Below, in pieces: positions 12,613-19,876 of a DNA stretch of 20,016 nt. Each line of letters begins with the position of its first letter. The stretch's first letter is position 1. The notes beneath the pieces were generated by a model. It saw only the letters and a program-made list of their open reading frames with translations, searched no databases and was not told where the DNA came from. The translations under genes and the position numbers were made by a program. Source of the stretch: a virus; the IMG/VR virus record IMGVR_UViG_3300035698_003801, positions 1-20,016 of that record; one strand, written 5' to 3'.

Positions 12613-13490
12613 AAGAATCAGTTGAAAAGAGTATAGAAAAGTTGGATAGACCATATGCAGTATTTTTATCTGGTGGGTTAGATAGTAGTTTACTTGCTGC
12701 ACTAACAAAGCCAGATGTTCTTATCACCTGTAAGTTCCCCTATGGTAAGAAGTATGATGAGTTTCATTATGCTAGAAGGGTAGCCACCTATTTAGGCATA
12801 AGGCACGAGGTGATAACTTTTACAGAGAAAGATTTTAAAAAGAATTTAGAATATGCTGTTAATGCTCATAAACCGACTTCTCATTTTAGTCTAGTTCCTC
12901 TCTGGATGTTATTTAAGAAAGCAAGTGAGTTAAAGATAAAGACAGTTCTCTCTGCTCAAGGTCCCGATGAATATTTAGGAGGTTATTCTTCTTATACGTT
13001 TATTAATCACGAACAGGAATTATATTCCAAAGAAGAACTAAAGAATTATCACCCAGCCCTTAATAAGTATTTAGGAACTCCAATGGAAAGGTTTGCTAAA
13101 ATATTAGGCAAAGAACCAAAAGAGTTAAAAAGATACTGGGGAAGGTATGGAAATCTGTTGAGCAAAATGGGTTATACTGATTTACATTTAAGAGGAATAG
13201 AAGATATGGAACAAGACTTAGCCGAGCACTGGAACATAAACCTAGTTTACCCTTATATGTCTAAAGGATTAGAAAGATTCTGTTTTGAGTGTGTCCCAGA
13301 CAAACTAAAGATTAACGGTTTTATCACTAAGTTTATATTAAGACTGATAGCTGATAAGTATCTTCCAGATGATGTAGTCTGGCGTAGAAGTAAGATGGGT
13401 GGACCAGTAGCACCAGTAGGTAAATGGTTGGGTGAGAAAGATGAATTCTGTAAAGATAAATATTTAAAACTACAAAATGGATATAAATAA
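12573..13490 (+). CDS. Asparagine-synthase-like amidotransferase without glutaminase domain
   Basis: The 305-aa protein is the ATP-dependent synthetase half of the asparagine synthase family. It has the PP-loop LSGGLDSS (32-39), which binds ATP pyrophosphate, and the second conserved loop GPDEYLGGY (130-138). A C-terminal basic segment (KFILRLIADKYLPDDVVWRR) is also present. The N-terminal Ntn glutaminase (about 200 aa, starting with Cys2) of AsnB and of the LPS amidotransferases is missing, so ammonia must come from the medium or another protein. Beside a nucleotide-sugar 6-dehydrogenase it would plausibly amidate the uronic acid carboxylate, as known for WbpS/WbmI-type enzymes. I chose the ATG at 12573 rather than a TTG 27 nt upstream. 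It overlaps the next gene by 14 nt. Confidence 0.8.
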   Translation: MANTIQERLEGVLKESVEKSIEKLDRPYAVFLSGGLDSSLLAALTKPDVLITCKFPYGKKYDEFHYARRVATYLGIRHEVITFTEKDFKKNLEYAVNAHKPTSHFSLVPLWMLFKKASELKIKTVLSAQGPDEYLGGYSSYTFINHEQELYSKEELKNYHPALNKYLGTPMERFAKILGKEPKELKRYWGRYGNLLSKMGYTDLHLRGIEDMEQDLAEHWNINLVYPYMSKGLERFCFECVPDKLKINGFITKFILRLIADKYLPDDVVWRRSKMGGPVAPVGKWLGEKDEFCKDKYLKLQNGYK

Positions 13491-14304
13491 ATTATCATCA
13501 TACCAAAATCCAGAAGGGAAACTAAAAGATAGACTTGTTCCAAGGGTTGAGTCTCGTTTGGGTAAAATAGATTGGAACATATTTAAGGGAAGAACAGTTC
13601 TTGACATTGGCTGTAATAATGGTTTGTTTGTTAGAGAGGCAATAAAGCACGGTGCCACAAGAGCAGTAGGGGTTGATATAAGTGATTGTATCCAAGGGGC
13701 TAAAGAACTTGGTGATGGAGAGTTCTGGCAGATGAATGTTAATAGCAAGGAGTTCAGAAAGTTCTGTCCTAGGTTTGACATAGTCGTATTGTTTTCTGTT
13801 CTTACTCATATAGGTAGAAATGGTGATATTGATGAGTTCCTTGACTGGCTAGATGATAGAGTTAAATATGTTCTTTTCTTTGAGAGTAACCACGGAGAGA
13901 GATATAAAAAACATATTGACCTAGTTAGGAAGCATATATATTTTGAGAAATGTGTTTATTTAGGACCAAGCGATATTCCAGAAAAGCCACACTATATGTG
14001 GGTTTGTAAGAAAGCAGACCACGAGATGAAATATCCACAAATAACTAGTGCTCCAGTCACCTTTCTCCCAATAAATGATATTGTTGGTGTGGATGAGAAA
14101 ACTATATTAAGTCAGAAAATTACCTATCCAGTAACTAGTGATAAGTTTAAAGATTTAGTGTCAGACATTAAGGATAGGGGGATAAGAGAACCAATAGTTG
14201 TTAGGGCAAGAAAAGATGGAAAGTTTAATATGTTTCAAGGGGGTCATAGATATTTAGCAGCTAAACAACTTGGATACAAGTATGTACCCTGTAAGGTAAT
14301 ATGA
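13477..14304 (+). CDS. Fusion of SAM methyltransferase and ParB/Srx-like domain
   Basis: Residues about 20-180 form a class I methyltransferase with a clear motif I (VLDIGCNNG, 41-49) and GVDIS at the end of strand 2 (65-69). The usual FDIVVLFSVLTHIG segment lies at 100-113. Residues about 195-275 form a ParB/sulfiredoxin-type domain: DIKDRGIREPIVVRARKDGK, then the signature FQGGHRYLAAKQLGY, with GGHRYLAA (255-262) matching the G-x-x-R-x-x-A of ParB, which binds or hydrolyses CTP. The fusion is unusual. Its place in a sugar operon suggests that it acts on a nucleotide-sugar or glycan, not DNA partitioning. The ParB domain could bind a nucleotide such as CTP or a CDP-sugar. Both domains look complete. 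Confidence 0.75.
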   Translation: MDINKLSSYQNPEGKLKDRLVPRVESRLGKIDWNIFKGRTVLDIGCNNGLFVREAIKHGATRAVGVDISDCIQGAKELGDGEFWQMNVNSKEFRKFCPRFDIVVLFSVLTHIGRNGDIDEFLDWLDDRVKYVLFFESNHGERYKKHIDLVRKHIYFEKCVYLGPSDIPEKPHYMWVCKKADHEMKYPQITSAPVTFLPINDIVGVDEKTILSQKITYPVTSDKFKDLVSDIKDRGIREPIVVRARKDGKFNMFQGGHRYLAAKQLGYKYVPCKVI

Positions 14305-15023
14305 GATTATCAACTATAATCCCAAGTTATAACAGATTCAATATAACCGTAGCCCACGTTAGGGAGGCAATGAATAATACTAGACCACCTGATGAGGTCA
14401 TAGTCGTCAATGACGGAGGAGACCCAAAGCTGAAGGAGATGCTTCAGAAGCTAGATATCAAAACCAAACTTATTTACGCTAGGATAAACGAGGATATTCA
14501 CTGGAACTATATGGGTGCTTGTAACCTCGGATTCTGGTTATCAACAGGAGATTTAATATCTGTTGAAGATAACGATAATATACCAACTAGTACTATCTAT
14601 GAAGAGCAGATTAAGTTCTTAGAAGCTAATCCAAATGTTGGTAGATTGAATGGTGGAAAGAGGTGGGATATATCAGAAACTCAATTAACGAAACCGTCAA
14701 GTGAGTGGGTAATGGAAAGCAAGAGAGGACCTAATATGGGAACCTGTATGATGAGAAGGGAACTCTATTATAAAATGAAAGGTTATGATGAAAGGTTCTC
14801 TGGAAACTATGGTTGGATGTATTATGACATAAGGGTTAAGGTTCTTAGGTTGTGTGATTTTGGAAGATGTGGAAATTATTGGTATATTAAAGATGGACAG
14901 GACAACATAGACCACAAGGTAAGCTCTAAGAACTACAGTGTGTTTAGAAAAAACAGAAAACTTGGTTTAAAGCAATCAGAAGAAGGATTATTAAACTTTA
15001 GCTATGAGGTTGAAACACTATGA
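14301..15023 (+). CDS. Glycosyltransferase, GT-A fold (family 2-like)
   Basis: The 240-aa protein begins with the GT-A opening strand STIIPSYNR (4-12), followed by VVNDGGD (35-41) for the nucleotide sugar. An acidic ED-N-D cluster (SVEDND, 87-92) serves as the DXD-like metal site. Downstream come MMRRELYYKMKGYDERFSGN and a Tyr-Tyr-Asp where GT2 enzymes usually have the catalytic ED pair. It should transfer a sugar from a nucleotide donor to an acceptor, probably the glycan or the Ser/Thr-rich proteins at the cassette's ends. No membrane segment is present, so it works in the host cytoplasm. It overlaps both neighbours by 4 nt (ATGA type), implying translational coupling. Confidence 0.8.
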   Translation: MRLSTIIPSYNRFNITVAHVREAMNNTRPPDEVIVVNDGGDPKLKEMLQKLDIKTKLIYARINEDIHWNYMGACNLGFWLSTGDLISVEDNDNIPTSTIYEEQIKFLEANPNVGRLNGGKRWDISETQLTKPSSEWVMESKRGPNMGTCMMRRELYYKMKGYDERFSGNYGWMYYDIRVKVLRLCDFGRCGNYWYIKDGQDNIDHKVSSKNYSVFRKNRKLGLKQSEEGLLNFSYEVETL

Positions 15024-15784
15024 AGAAAGCAAAACCTAGAATGAAATACGCTTCAATTATATTAGTTCATTATTCATTGGTAGATGACTATGGTGAAAAG
15101 AAGGCTTTGAAAGACCAAGACTCTCGTTCTGTAATGTTGAAGAAGTCCATAACCTCTATACTAGAAAATACTAATTACCAAGCAGAGTTGATAGTAATGG
15201 ATAACGGGGGCAATCCAGACGATTCAGAGTATCTATTAGACCTTACAAGAAAGGGGCTAATAACTACTTACGTTAGATACGGAAACAATATGCAATATGC
15301 CTTTGCTAATAATCAGGGTGCAAAGTTAGCAACTGGAGATTATCTGGTTTTCACTTGCAATGATGTAACGGTTAAACCTGGGTGGCTATCAGAGTGTGTT
15401 AAATTAATAGAACATAATAACGATAGAAGACTAGTAGCCACTCCATTTATTGTTTCCCATATCCACCCAAAGTATAACAAAGAGAAGATTGGAGATGCTA
15501 GAATAAACCCATTCGCTGGGTCAAACTGTATGGTAATGGATAGAAGAACATTTAATGACTTGGGTGATTTTCACGTCTATGTTGATTTTGGTAATCAGTG
15601 GTATAGAGAAAAGGTCGCAAAGGGGTATAAGTCTATAGCACCACCAGAAGATATGGCAGTCCATCTAGCTAGTCACAGAGGGTTAAATTGGCACCAAAAG
15701 GTCAAGATAGTAAAAACATTATTAAATAAAAGAGAAATAAACTTTGATGAAAGTCTCAATAACCAAGAAGGCGTTAACGTTTAG
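15020..15784 (+). CDS. Glycosyltransferase, GT-A fold, second copy type
   Basis: The 254-aa protein has the GT-A start ASIILVHYS (11-19), a long insertion, ELIVMDNGGNPDDSE (56-70), NNQGAKLATGDYLVFTCNDV (97-116) where CND stands in for DXD, and KPGWL (119-123) as in GT2 enzymes such as rhamnosyl- and galactosyltransferases. A C-terminal acidic EDM near APPEDMAVHLASHRG may be the catalytic base region. It is not a close copy of the preceding GT, so the two probably add different sugars or make different linkages. There is no membrane segment. Its start overlaps the previous stop by 4 nt and its end overlaps the next gene by 38 nt. Confidence 0.8.
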   Translation: MKKAKPRMKYASIILVHYSLVDDYGEKKALKDQDSRSVMLKKSITSILENTNYQAELIVMDNGGNPDDSEYLLDLTRKGLITTYVRYGNNMQYAFANNQGAKLATGDYLVFTCNDVTVKPGWLSECVKLIEHNNDRRLVATPFIVSHIHPKYNKEKIGDARINPFAGSNCMVMDRRTFNDLGDFHVYVDFGNQWYREKVAKGYKSIAPPEDMAVHLASHRGLNWHQKVKIVKTLLNKREINFDESLNNQEGVNV

Positions 15785-16601
15785 GTTTTTCGATTATAAG
15801 TGGAATAGACTTCCAAGTTATGCTAAAGACTCTAAGTCTATTTATAGAAAATGGTATTTGGAGAGATACGGATATACCAAGAAAACGTTTAAAGAGTTTC
15901 TTAATAACAAACATAGTATATTAGAAGCTGGTTGTGGAATGGGTAGAGATTCTATTTTCTTTGCTGAGTTGAATCCAAAGGCTAATATAGTTGCAGTTGA
16001 CCAAAGCCCTAGTGCAATTAAAGTTGCTAATAAGTATTTGCCAAAGAACTGTAGGGCAGTAAGAGATGATATTACCAAGATGAAGTTAAAAGAGAGGTTT
16101 GATTTTATCTCCTGCGACCAAGTTATTCACCATACCCCAAGTCCTAACAAGACACTTATTAATCTGATGAAGCACCTTAATAATGGAGGGGTGATTAACT
16201 TCTCAGTATGTAGGAAGAAGAACAAGTATCGTGATTTAGTAGATGATGTCTTAATGAACAATGGTCGCAAGATGACACAAAAACAACTCTGGGAATTTAG
16301 TGATGTGGTTACCAAGTTTGGGAAAGCTCTCTATGATTTAAAGATTAAGAATATAGAATTTGAGGGTAAGAAGTATCCAGATATACAGAGGTTCGTTCAC
16401 GATAATCTATTTAGATGTTGGTATAGTCCAAACGTAAGTTTTGAATCATCGTCTAGCTCAAACTATGATTGGTTCTCGGGTAACCCTCGGTTTAACGAGA
16501 AAGAGGTTAGAACACAAATACTTAAGTGTCTACCAAAATATAAATTATTAAGGTTGTTTAAAGATGACGCAACAATATCTGTGTCATTGAAAAAACTATG
16601 A
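15747..16601 (+). CDS. SAM-dependent methyltransferase (class I)
   Basis: This 284-aa protein has a class I methyltransferase core: motif I LEAGCGMGRDS (59-69), motif II VAVDQSPSAI (82-91), the DITKM region (108-112), and ISCDQVIHHTPSP (121-133) as motif IV. The pattern resembles Methyltransf_11/25 and cyclopropane-like small-molecule methyltransferases more than DNA or rRNA enzymes. In this operon an O- or N-methylation of a sugar is likely. I chose the ATG at 15747 (an upstream in-frame TTG at 15744 is not needed). It overlaps the end of the preceding GT by 38 nt and the next gene by 4 nt. Confidence 0.72.
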   Translation: MKVSITKKALTFRFFDYKWNRLPSYAKDSKSIYRKWYLERYGYTKKTFKEFLNNKHSILEAGCGMGRDSIFFAELNPKANIVAVDQSPSAIKVANKYLPKNCRAVRDDITKMKLKERFDFISCDQVIHHTPSPNKTLINLMKHLNNGGVINFSVCRKKNKYRDLVDDVLMNNGRKMTQKQLWEFSDVVTKFGKALYDLKIKNIEFEGKKYPDIQRFVHDNLFRCWYSPNVSFESSSSSNYDWFSGNPRFNEKEVRTQILKCLPKYKLLRLFKDDATISVSLKKL

Positions 16602-17464
16602 TGAAAGTAATGGTTACTGGTTCTAGTGGATTTCTGGCTCATCACATAATACCAGAATTACAAAGAAATGGTTATTATGTTGTTGGCGTAGATAAAAGAC
16701 CGATACCACCAGGTCACAATAAACCAGATTATTTTATTCAAACAAATGTTATGGATTTGGGGTTCAGGGATTTAATGGATATAGACTATGTCTTACATCT
16801 AGCCTTTATAACCAATATCCCAAACTCAGTTAGACACCCAAAGAACACTACTTTCCAGAACATAGATATGACTATTCATTTAATGGAGGTCTGTAAGGAA
16901 GCTAAGGTAAAGAAGTTTTTATTCCCATCTACAGCTTCACTCTATTCTACTAACCCAACTCCTTGGAAAGAGGATATGCCTCCTCTACCAATAGAACCGT
17001 ACAGTTGGCAGAAGTTATCCCTTGAGTATGCTTGTAGAATGTGGGACTTACCTTGTATCATCTTTAGGTTCTTCCAGATATTTGGGGAGCTCCAAAGAGA
17101 AGATACATCTTTATATGCTTTCTCCAAGTCAAAGGAGATAGGCAAACCTATTACTCTTACCGAGACAGTAGCTCAATCTTCATTCAAGTCAGGTCAAAGA
17201 GACTTCATTTATGCTGGAGATGTAGCTAAGGCAGTGGTAAAGGTATTAGAACACGGAGAGATAGGAGAGACATACAACGTAGCTTCTGGAGAAGTTCACA
17301 CTATGGAAGAAATAGCTAATGCTATGGGTTCTAAAGTAGAGTGGATACCTCGCAGAGAGTATGAAGTAGAGCGTCATCACGGAGATATTACTAAATTAAA
17401 GGAATTAGGTTGGCTACCAAAAGTCAATGTAATTGATTGGTTACATGAAAATAATAAAAAATAA
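16598..17464 (+). CDS. NAD-dependent epimerase/dehydratase (extended SDR), second type
   Basis: The 288-aa protein has the SDR glycine loop TGSSGFL (7-13), a dinucleotide-binding strand GVDKRP (30-35), the active-site strand FPSTASLYS (109-117), and catalytic Y135 and K139 (YSWQK). It differs clearly from the epimerase at 11755 (no RYFNVYGP; FRFFQIFGEL instead), so it serves another step: 4-keto reduction, 3,5-epimerisation or dehydration. Beside a sugar C-methyltransferase it could generate or reduce the 4-keto-deoxy sugar. Two starts are possible, ATG at 16598 and at 16601; the first gives the ATGA overlap. It overlaps the next gene by 20 nt. Confidence 0.72.
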   Translation: MMKVMVTGSSGFLAHHIIPELQRNGYYVVGVDKRPIPPGHNKPDYFIQTNVMDLGFRDLMDIDYVLHLAFITNIPNSVRHPKNTTFQNIDMTIHLMEVCKEAKVKKFLFPSTASLYSTNPTPWKEDMPPLPIEPYSWQKLSLEYACRMWDLPCIIFRFFQIFGELQREDTSLYAFSKSKEIGKPITLTETVAQSSFKSGQRDFIYAGDVAKAVVKVLEHGEIGETYNVASGEVHTMEEIANAMGSKVEWIPRREYEVERHHGDITKLKELGWLPKVNVIDWLHENNKK

Positions 17465-18665
17465 TAAATGTAGAATGTGCGATGGAACAGAGTTTAAGGA
17501 AGTTATAGACTTTGGAGACAACGCACTTGTTAATAGCTTATTAACAAAGGAAGAGTTTGGCACAGAAGAAGTTGCTTCTCTTGTAGTTGAACAATGCCAA
17601 AGTTGTTATCTAGTCCAGATAAGAAAAATAGTTGACTCTCACGAAATATATAAAGAGGTAGATTATCTTTATTTCTCATCTGATATGCCAACGCTAGATG
17701 ATTATTTCAAAGAGTTTGCCAAAGATGTAAAGGAAAGATTTTTAGAAGAAAATGATTTAGTTGTAGAAATAGGAAGCAATGACGGCATATTCATAAAGAA
17801 CTTTGACAATGCATTGGGAGTAGACCCAGCTTTGAATGTTGTCTTAAGAGCGTTGAAAAAGGGGATACCTACAATACCAGAGTTCTTCACAGACAAAGTA
17901 GCAAAGAAAATAATAGGAGAGTATGGACACGCTAAGTTAATCGCTGGTTCTAATTGCATAGCTCATTTGAATGACTTAAAAGATATGACAGAAGGCGTAA
18001 AGTCTCTGTTGACAAGTGATGGGGTATTCGTTGTAGAATGTAATTACTGGGGTGGTATGGTTAAGAACAAGAACTATGCGTTAATTTACCACGACCACTT
18101 CTCATATTTTACACTTAAAAACTGGTTGGATTACGCTAAAAAGAACGAATTAAGTGTATTTGATGCTATCGTTACGCCATCTCAAGGAGGTTCTTTAAGA
18201 GTGTTTATTGATAGGGGGGACAGAGAGATGACAGAAAGATGTTCAGATTTACTCCAAGAAGAATTAGACTCTAACCTTAATTCCTATGAAACAGCCAAGA
18301 GATACGAACGTGAGGTAAAAGAACAAGCTCAGAAACTAGGTGGTCTAGTAAGAAAGCTGAAGTCAGATGGTGCAGAGATAGCAGGATACGGAGCAGCAGC
18401 AAAAGGATTTTCTGTTCTCAAATTAGCTGAATTAGATGAAAGACATATAGACTACTTCATAGACGACAGCCCAGCTAAACAAGGAAAGTATACACCAATA
18501 TCACATATACCTATTTATAAGAGGACTAACCAAAAACCAGATTATTTCTTCATTACTGCTCCTAACTATAAAGACGTAATAATAAGTAAAGAGAAGGAGT
18601 ACTTAGAAAATGGAGGCAAATTCATTACAATTGAGGGAGATATTATCGACAAAGACAGCAAGTAA
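17445..18665 (+). CDS. Sugar C-methyltransferase (TylCIII/NovU type)
   Basis: The 406-aa protein has the three-part build of nucleotide-sugar C-methyltransferases. The N-terminal zinc-binding domain shows CRMC (9-12) and CQSC (51-54). A central SAM-binding domain has VVEIGSNDGIF (106-116), and the conserved YHDHFSYF (215-222) matches YHEHLSYF with the catalytic His region. The C-terminal domain carries AGYGAAAKG (about 316-324) and, further on, AKQGKYTPISHIPI. Known members add a methyl to C3 of dTDP-4-keto-6-deoxysugars, giving branched sugars. This strongly suggests a branched-chain deoxysugar is made. I chose ATG 17445 over a TTG 12 nt upstream. No 4,6-dehydratase (RmlB) is evident, so the precursor may come from the host. 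Confidence 0.85.
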   Translation: MKIIKNNKCRMCDGTEFKEVIDFGDNALVNSLLTKEEFGTEEVASLVVEQCQSCYLVQIRKIVDSHEIYKEVDYLYFSSDMPTLDDYFKEFAKDVKERFLEENDLVVEIGSNDGIFIKNFDNALGVDPALNVVLRALKKGIPTIPEFFTDKVAKKIIGEYGHAKLIAGSNCIAHLNDLKDMTEGVKSLLTSDGVFVVECNYWGGMVKNKNYALIYHDHFSYFTLKNWLDYAKKNELSVFDAIVTPSQGGSLRVFIDRGDREMTERCSDLLQEELDSNLNSYETAKRYEREVKEQAQKLGGLVRKLKSDGAEIAGYGAAAKGFSVLKLAELDERHIDYFIDDSPAKQGKYTPISHIPIYKRTNQKPDYFFITAPNYKDVIISKEKEYLENGGKFITIEGDIIDKDSK

Positions 18666-18750
18666 GTGTGTAGTTTCTGACAGAAAGATTGCCGAAAGGC
18701 ACGGAAGGGTACTAGAAGAAATACCAGCTCCTTTTATTCAACCCAAGTAA
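18610..18750 (+). CDS. 46-aa open frame overlapping the C-methyltransferase end
   Basis: This frame begins at an ATG 56 nt before the previous stop and ends at 18750, encoding 46 residues with a coding-like second half (CVVSDRKIAERHGRVLEEIP, then APFIQPK). Overlaps of 14-71 nt are usual in this cassette, which favours a real gene. No domain is recognised; it may be a remnant. A small hairpin TGCC-GAAA-GGCA (18690-18701) lies inside. Confidence 0.35.
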   Translation: MEANSLQLREILSTKTASKCVVSDRKIAERHGRVLEEIPAPFIQPK

Positions 18751-18775
18751 TGATATAGTAATTTATTCATAAAAT

Positions 18776-19846
18776 ATGGCTAACACTCATTCATTAGATT
18801 TAGAATCAAGTTCTTCCCAATATGCATATTGTGCTGACAATGCTGATGTTTCTGTTACTGGCGATATTACTATTGAAGCGTGGATTAAGTTAGAACAACT
18901 TCCCAGCACTGCCTCAAAACTGATGTATCTTGTTAGCAAATGGGGAAGTAGTGATGGAAATTATAGTTATGATTCCTCAATAGGAACTGACGACAAACTT
19001 AATTTCTATTTTTCAGATAATGGAGACTTTACCAACCATTATAGTTTAGTGCGAAGTAACTCAGCTTTCTTTGTTGCTGGAGACGTTGGGAACTGGGTTC
19101 ACGTTGCAATAACAATGGATGTATCTGTCCCATCTGGAAAACTATATAAGAACGGGACAGAAGTTGATTCAACTACGAGTCCTACCGATGCGACTTCAAT
19201 TTTTAATGGCACGCAGAACTTTACAATAGGACAAAATAATATAGGGCTAGATAGGTATCTTGATGGCAAAATAGACGAAGTAAGATTATGGAACGACGTA
19301 AGAACACAATCAGAAATAGATGATAATAAAAGTGTAGAATTAGCAGGGACAGAAACAAATTTAGTAGGTTATTGGAAATTAAATAACAATACTGATGATA
19401 GTGCTAAAAGTTCTGACTTAACTTTAAGTGGTAGTCCGTCTTATTCTAGCGATGTTCCTTTTGTGGGAGGTTCAACAACTACCACCTCCACTAGCACGTC
19501 TACCAGTTCATCTACCAGTACCTCCACTACGGTCACATCAACTTCCAGTACCACTACTACTGTAACTAGTACCTCTACAAGCACGAGTACCTCTACGAGC
19601 ACATCTACCACGGTAACTACATTAACCAGCACCAGTTCAACCACGACCACCTCAACGACGAGTAGTACTTCAACTACTCTTACCAGCACTTCATCAACTA
19701 CCAGCTCTACAAGCACGACATCTACTTCTACTAGCACGACAAGCAGTACCAGCTCTACCACTAGCAGTACAACGTCAGCACCACCATACATAATCCCAAT
19801 ATTAGAAATGAATATGTACAGTCCAATATTAGAAATGGTAAGATAA
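18776..19846 (+). CDS. LamG-like lectin domain protein with mucin-like Ser/Thr tail
   Basis: The 356-aa protein starts with a laminin-G/concanavalin-type jelly roll (residues about 4-225). LESSSSQYAYCADNADVSV and ITIEAWIKLEQLPSTA form the first strands. WVHVAITMD, KLYKNGTEVDSTTSPTDAT, FTIGQNN and GKIDEVRLWNDVRTQSEIDD are hallmarks of phage tail-tip and surface LamG modules that bind glycans. Residues about 232-336 are nearly all Ser and Thr, with mixed codon use. The C-terminal 20 residues (PPYIIPILEMNMYSPILEMV) contain the repeat PILEM twice. It lies at the right end of the sugar cassette, so a virion surface protein decorated by the cassette's product is plausible. There is no signal peptide. 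The start context is AAAATATG. Confidence 0.78.
   Translation: MANTHSLDLESSSSQYAYCADNADVSVTGDITIEAWIKLEQLPSTASKLMYLVSKWGSSDGNYSYDSSIGTDDKLNFYFSDNGDFTNHYSLVRSNSAFFVAGDVGNWVHVAITMDVSVPSGKLYKNGTEVDSTTSPTDATSIFNGTQNFTIGQNNIGLDRYLDGKIDEVRLWNDVRTQSEIDDNKSVELAGTETNLVGYWKLNNNTDDSAKSSDLTLSGSPSYSSDVPFVGGSTTTTSTSTSTSSSTSTSTTVTSTSSTTTTVTSTSTSTSTSTSTSTTVTTLTSTSSTTTTSTTSSTSTTLTSTSSTTSSTSTTSTSTSTTSSTSSTTSSTTSAPPYIIPILEMNMYSPILEMVR
19796..19837 (+). repeat. 15-bp direct repeat near the end of the LamG gene
   Basis: CCAATATTAGAAATG occurs at 19796-19810 and 19823-19837, in frame (27 bp apart), encoding PILEM twice. It is a short tandem duplication or a conserved C-terminal tag module. Confidence 0.5.
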
Positions 19847-19876
19847 AGGTCGCAAGCAATAAATAACAACAATAAA

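Noticed and set aside
13477-14304. Chromosome or plasmid partitioning ParB gene
   Set aside because: The ParB-like part is a short C-terminal domain behind a methyltransferase, there is no ParA, and the neighbours are sugar genes.
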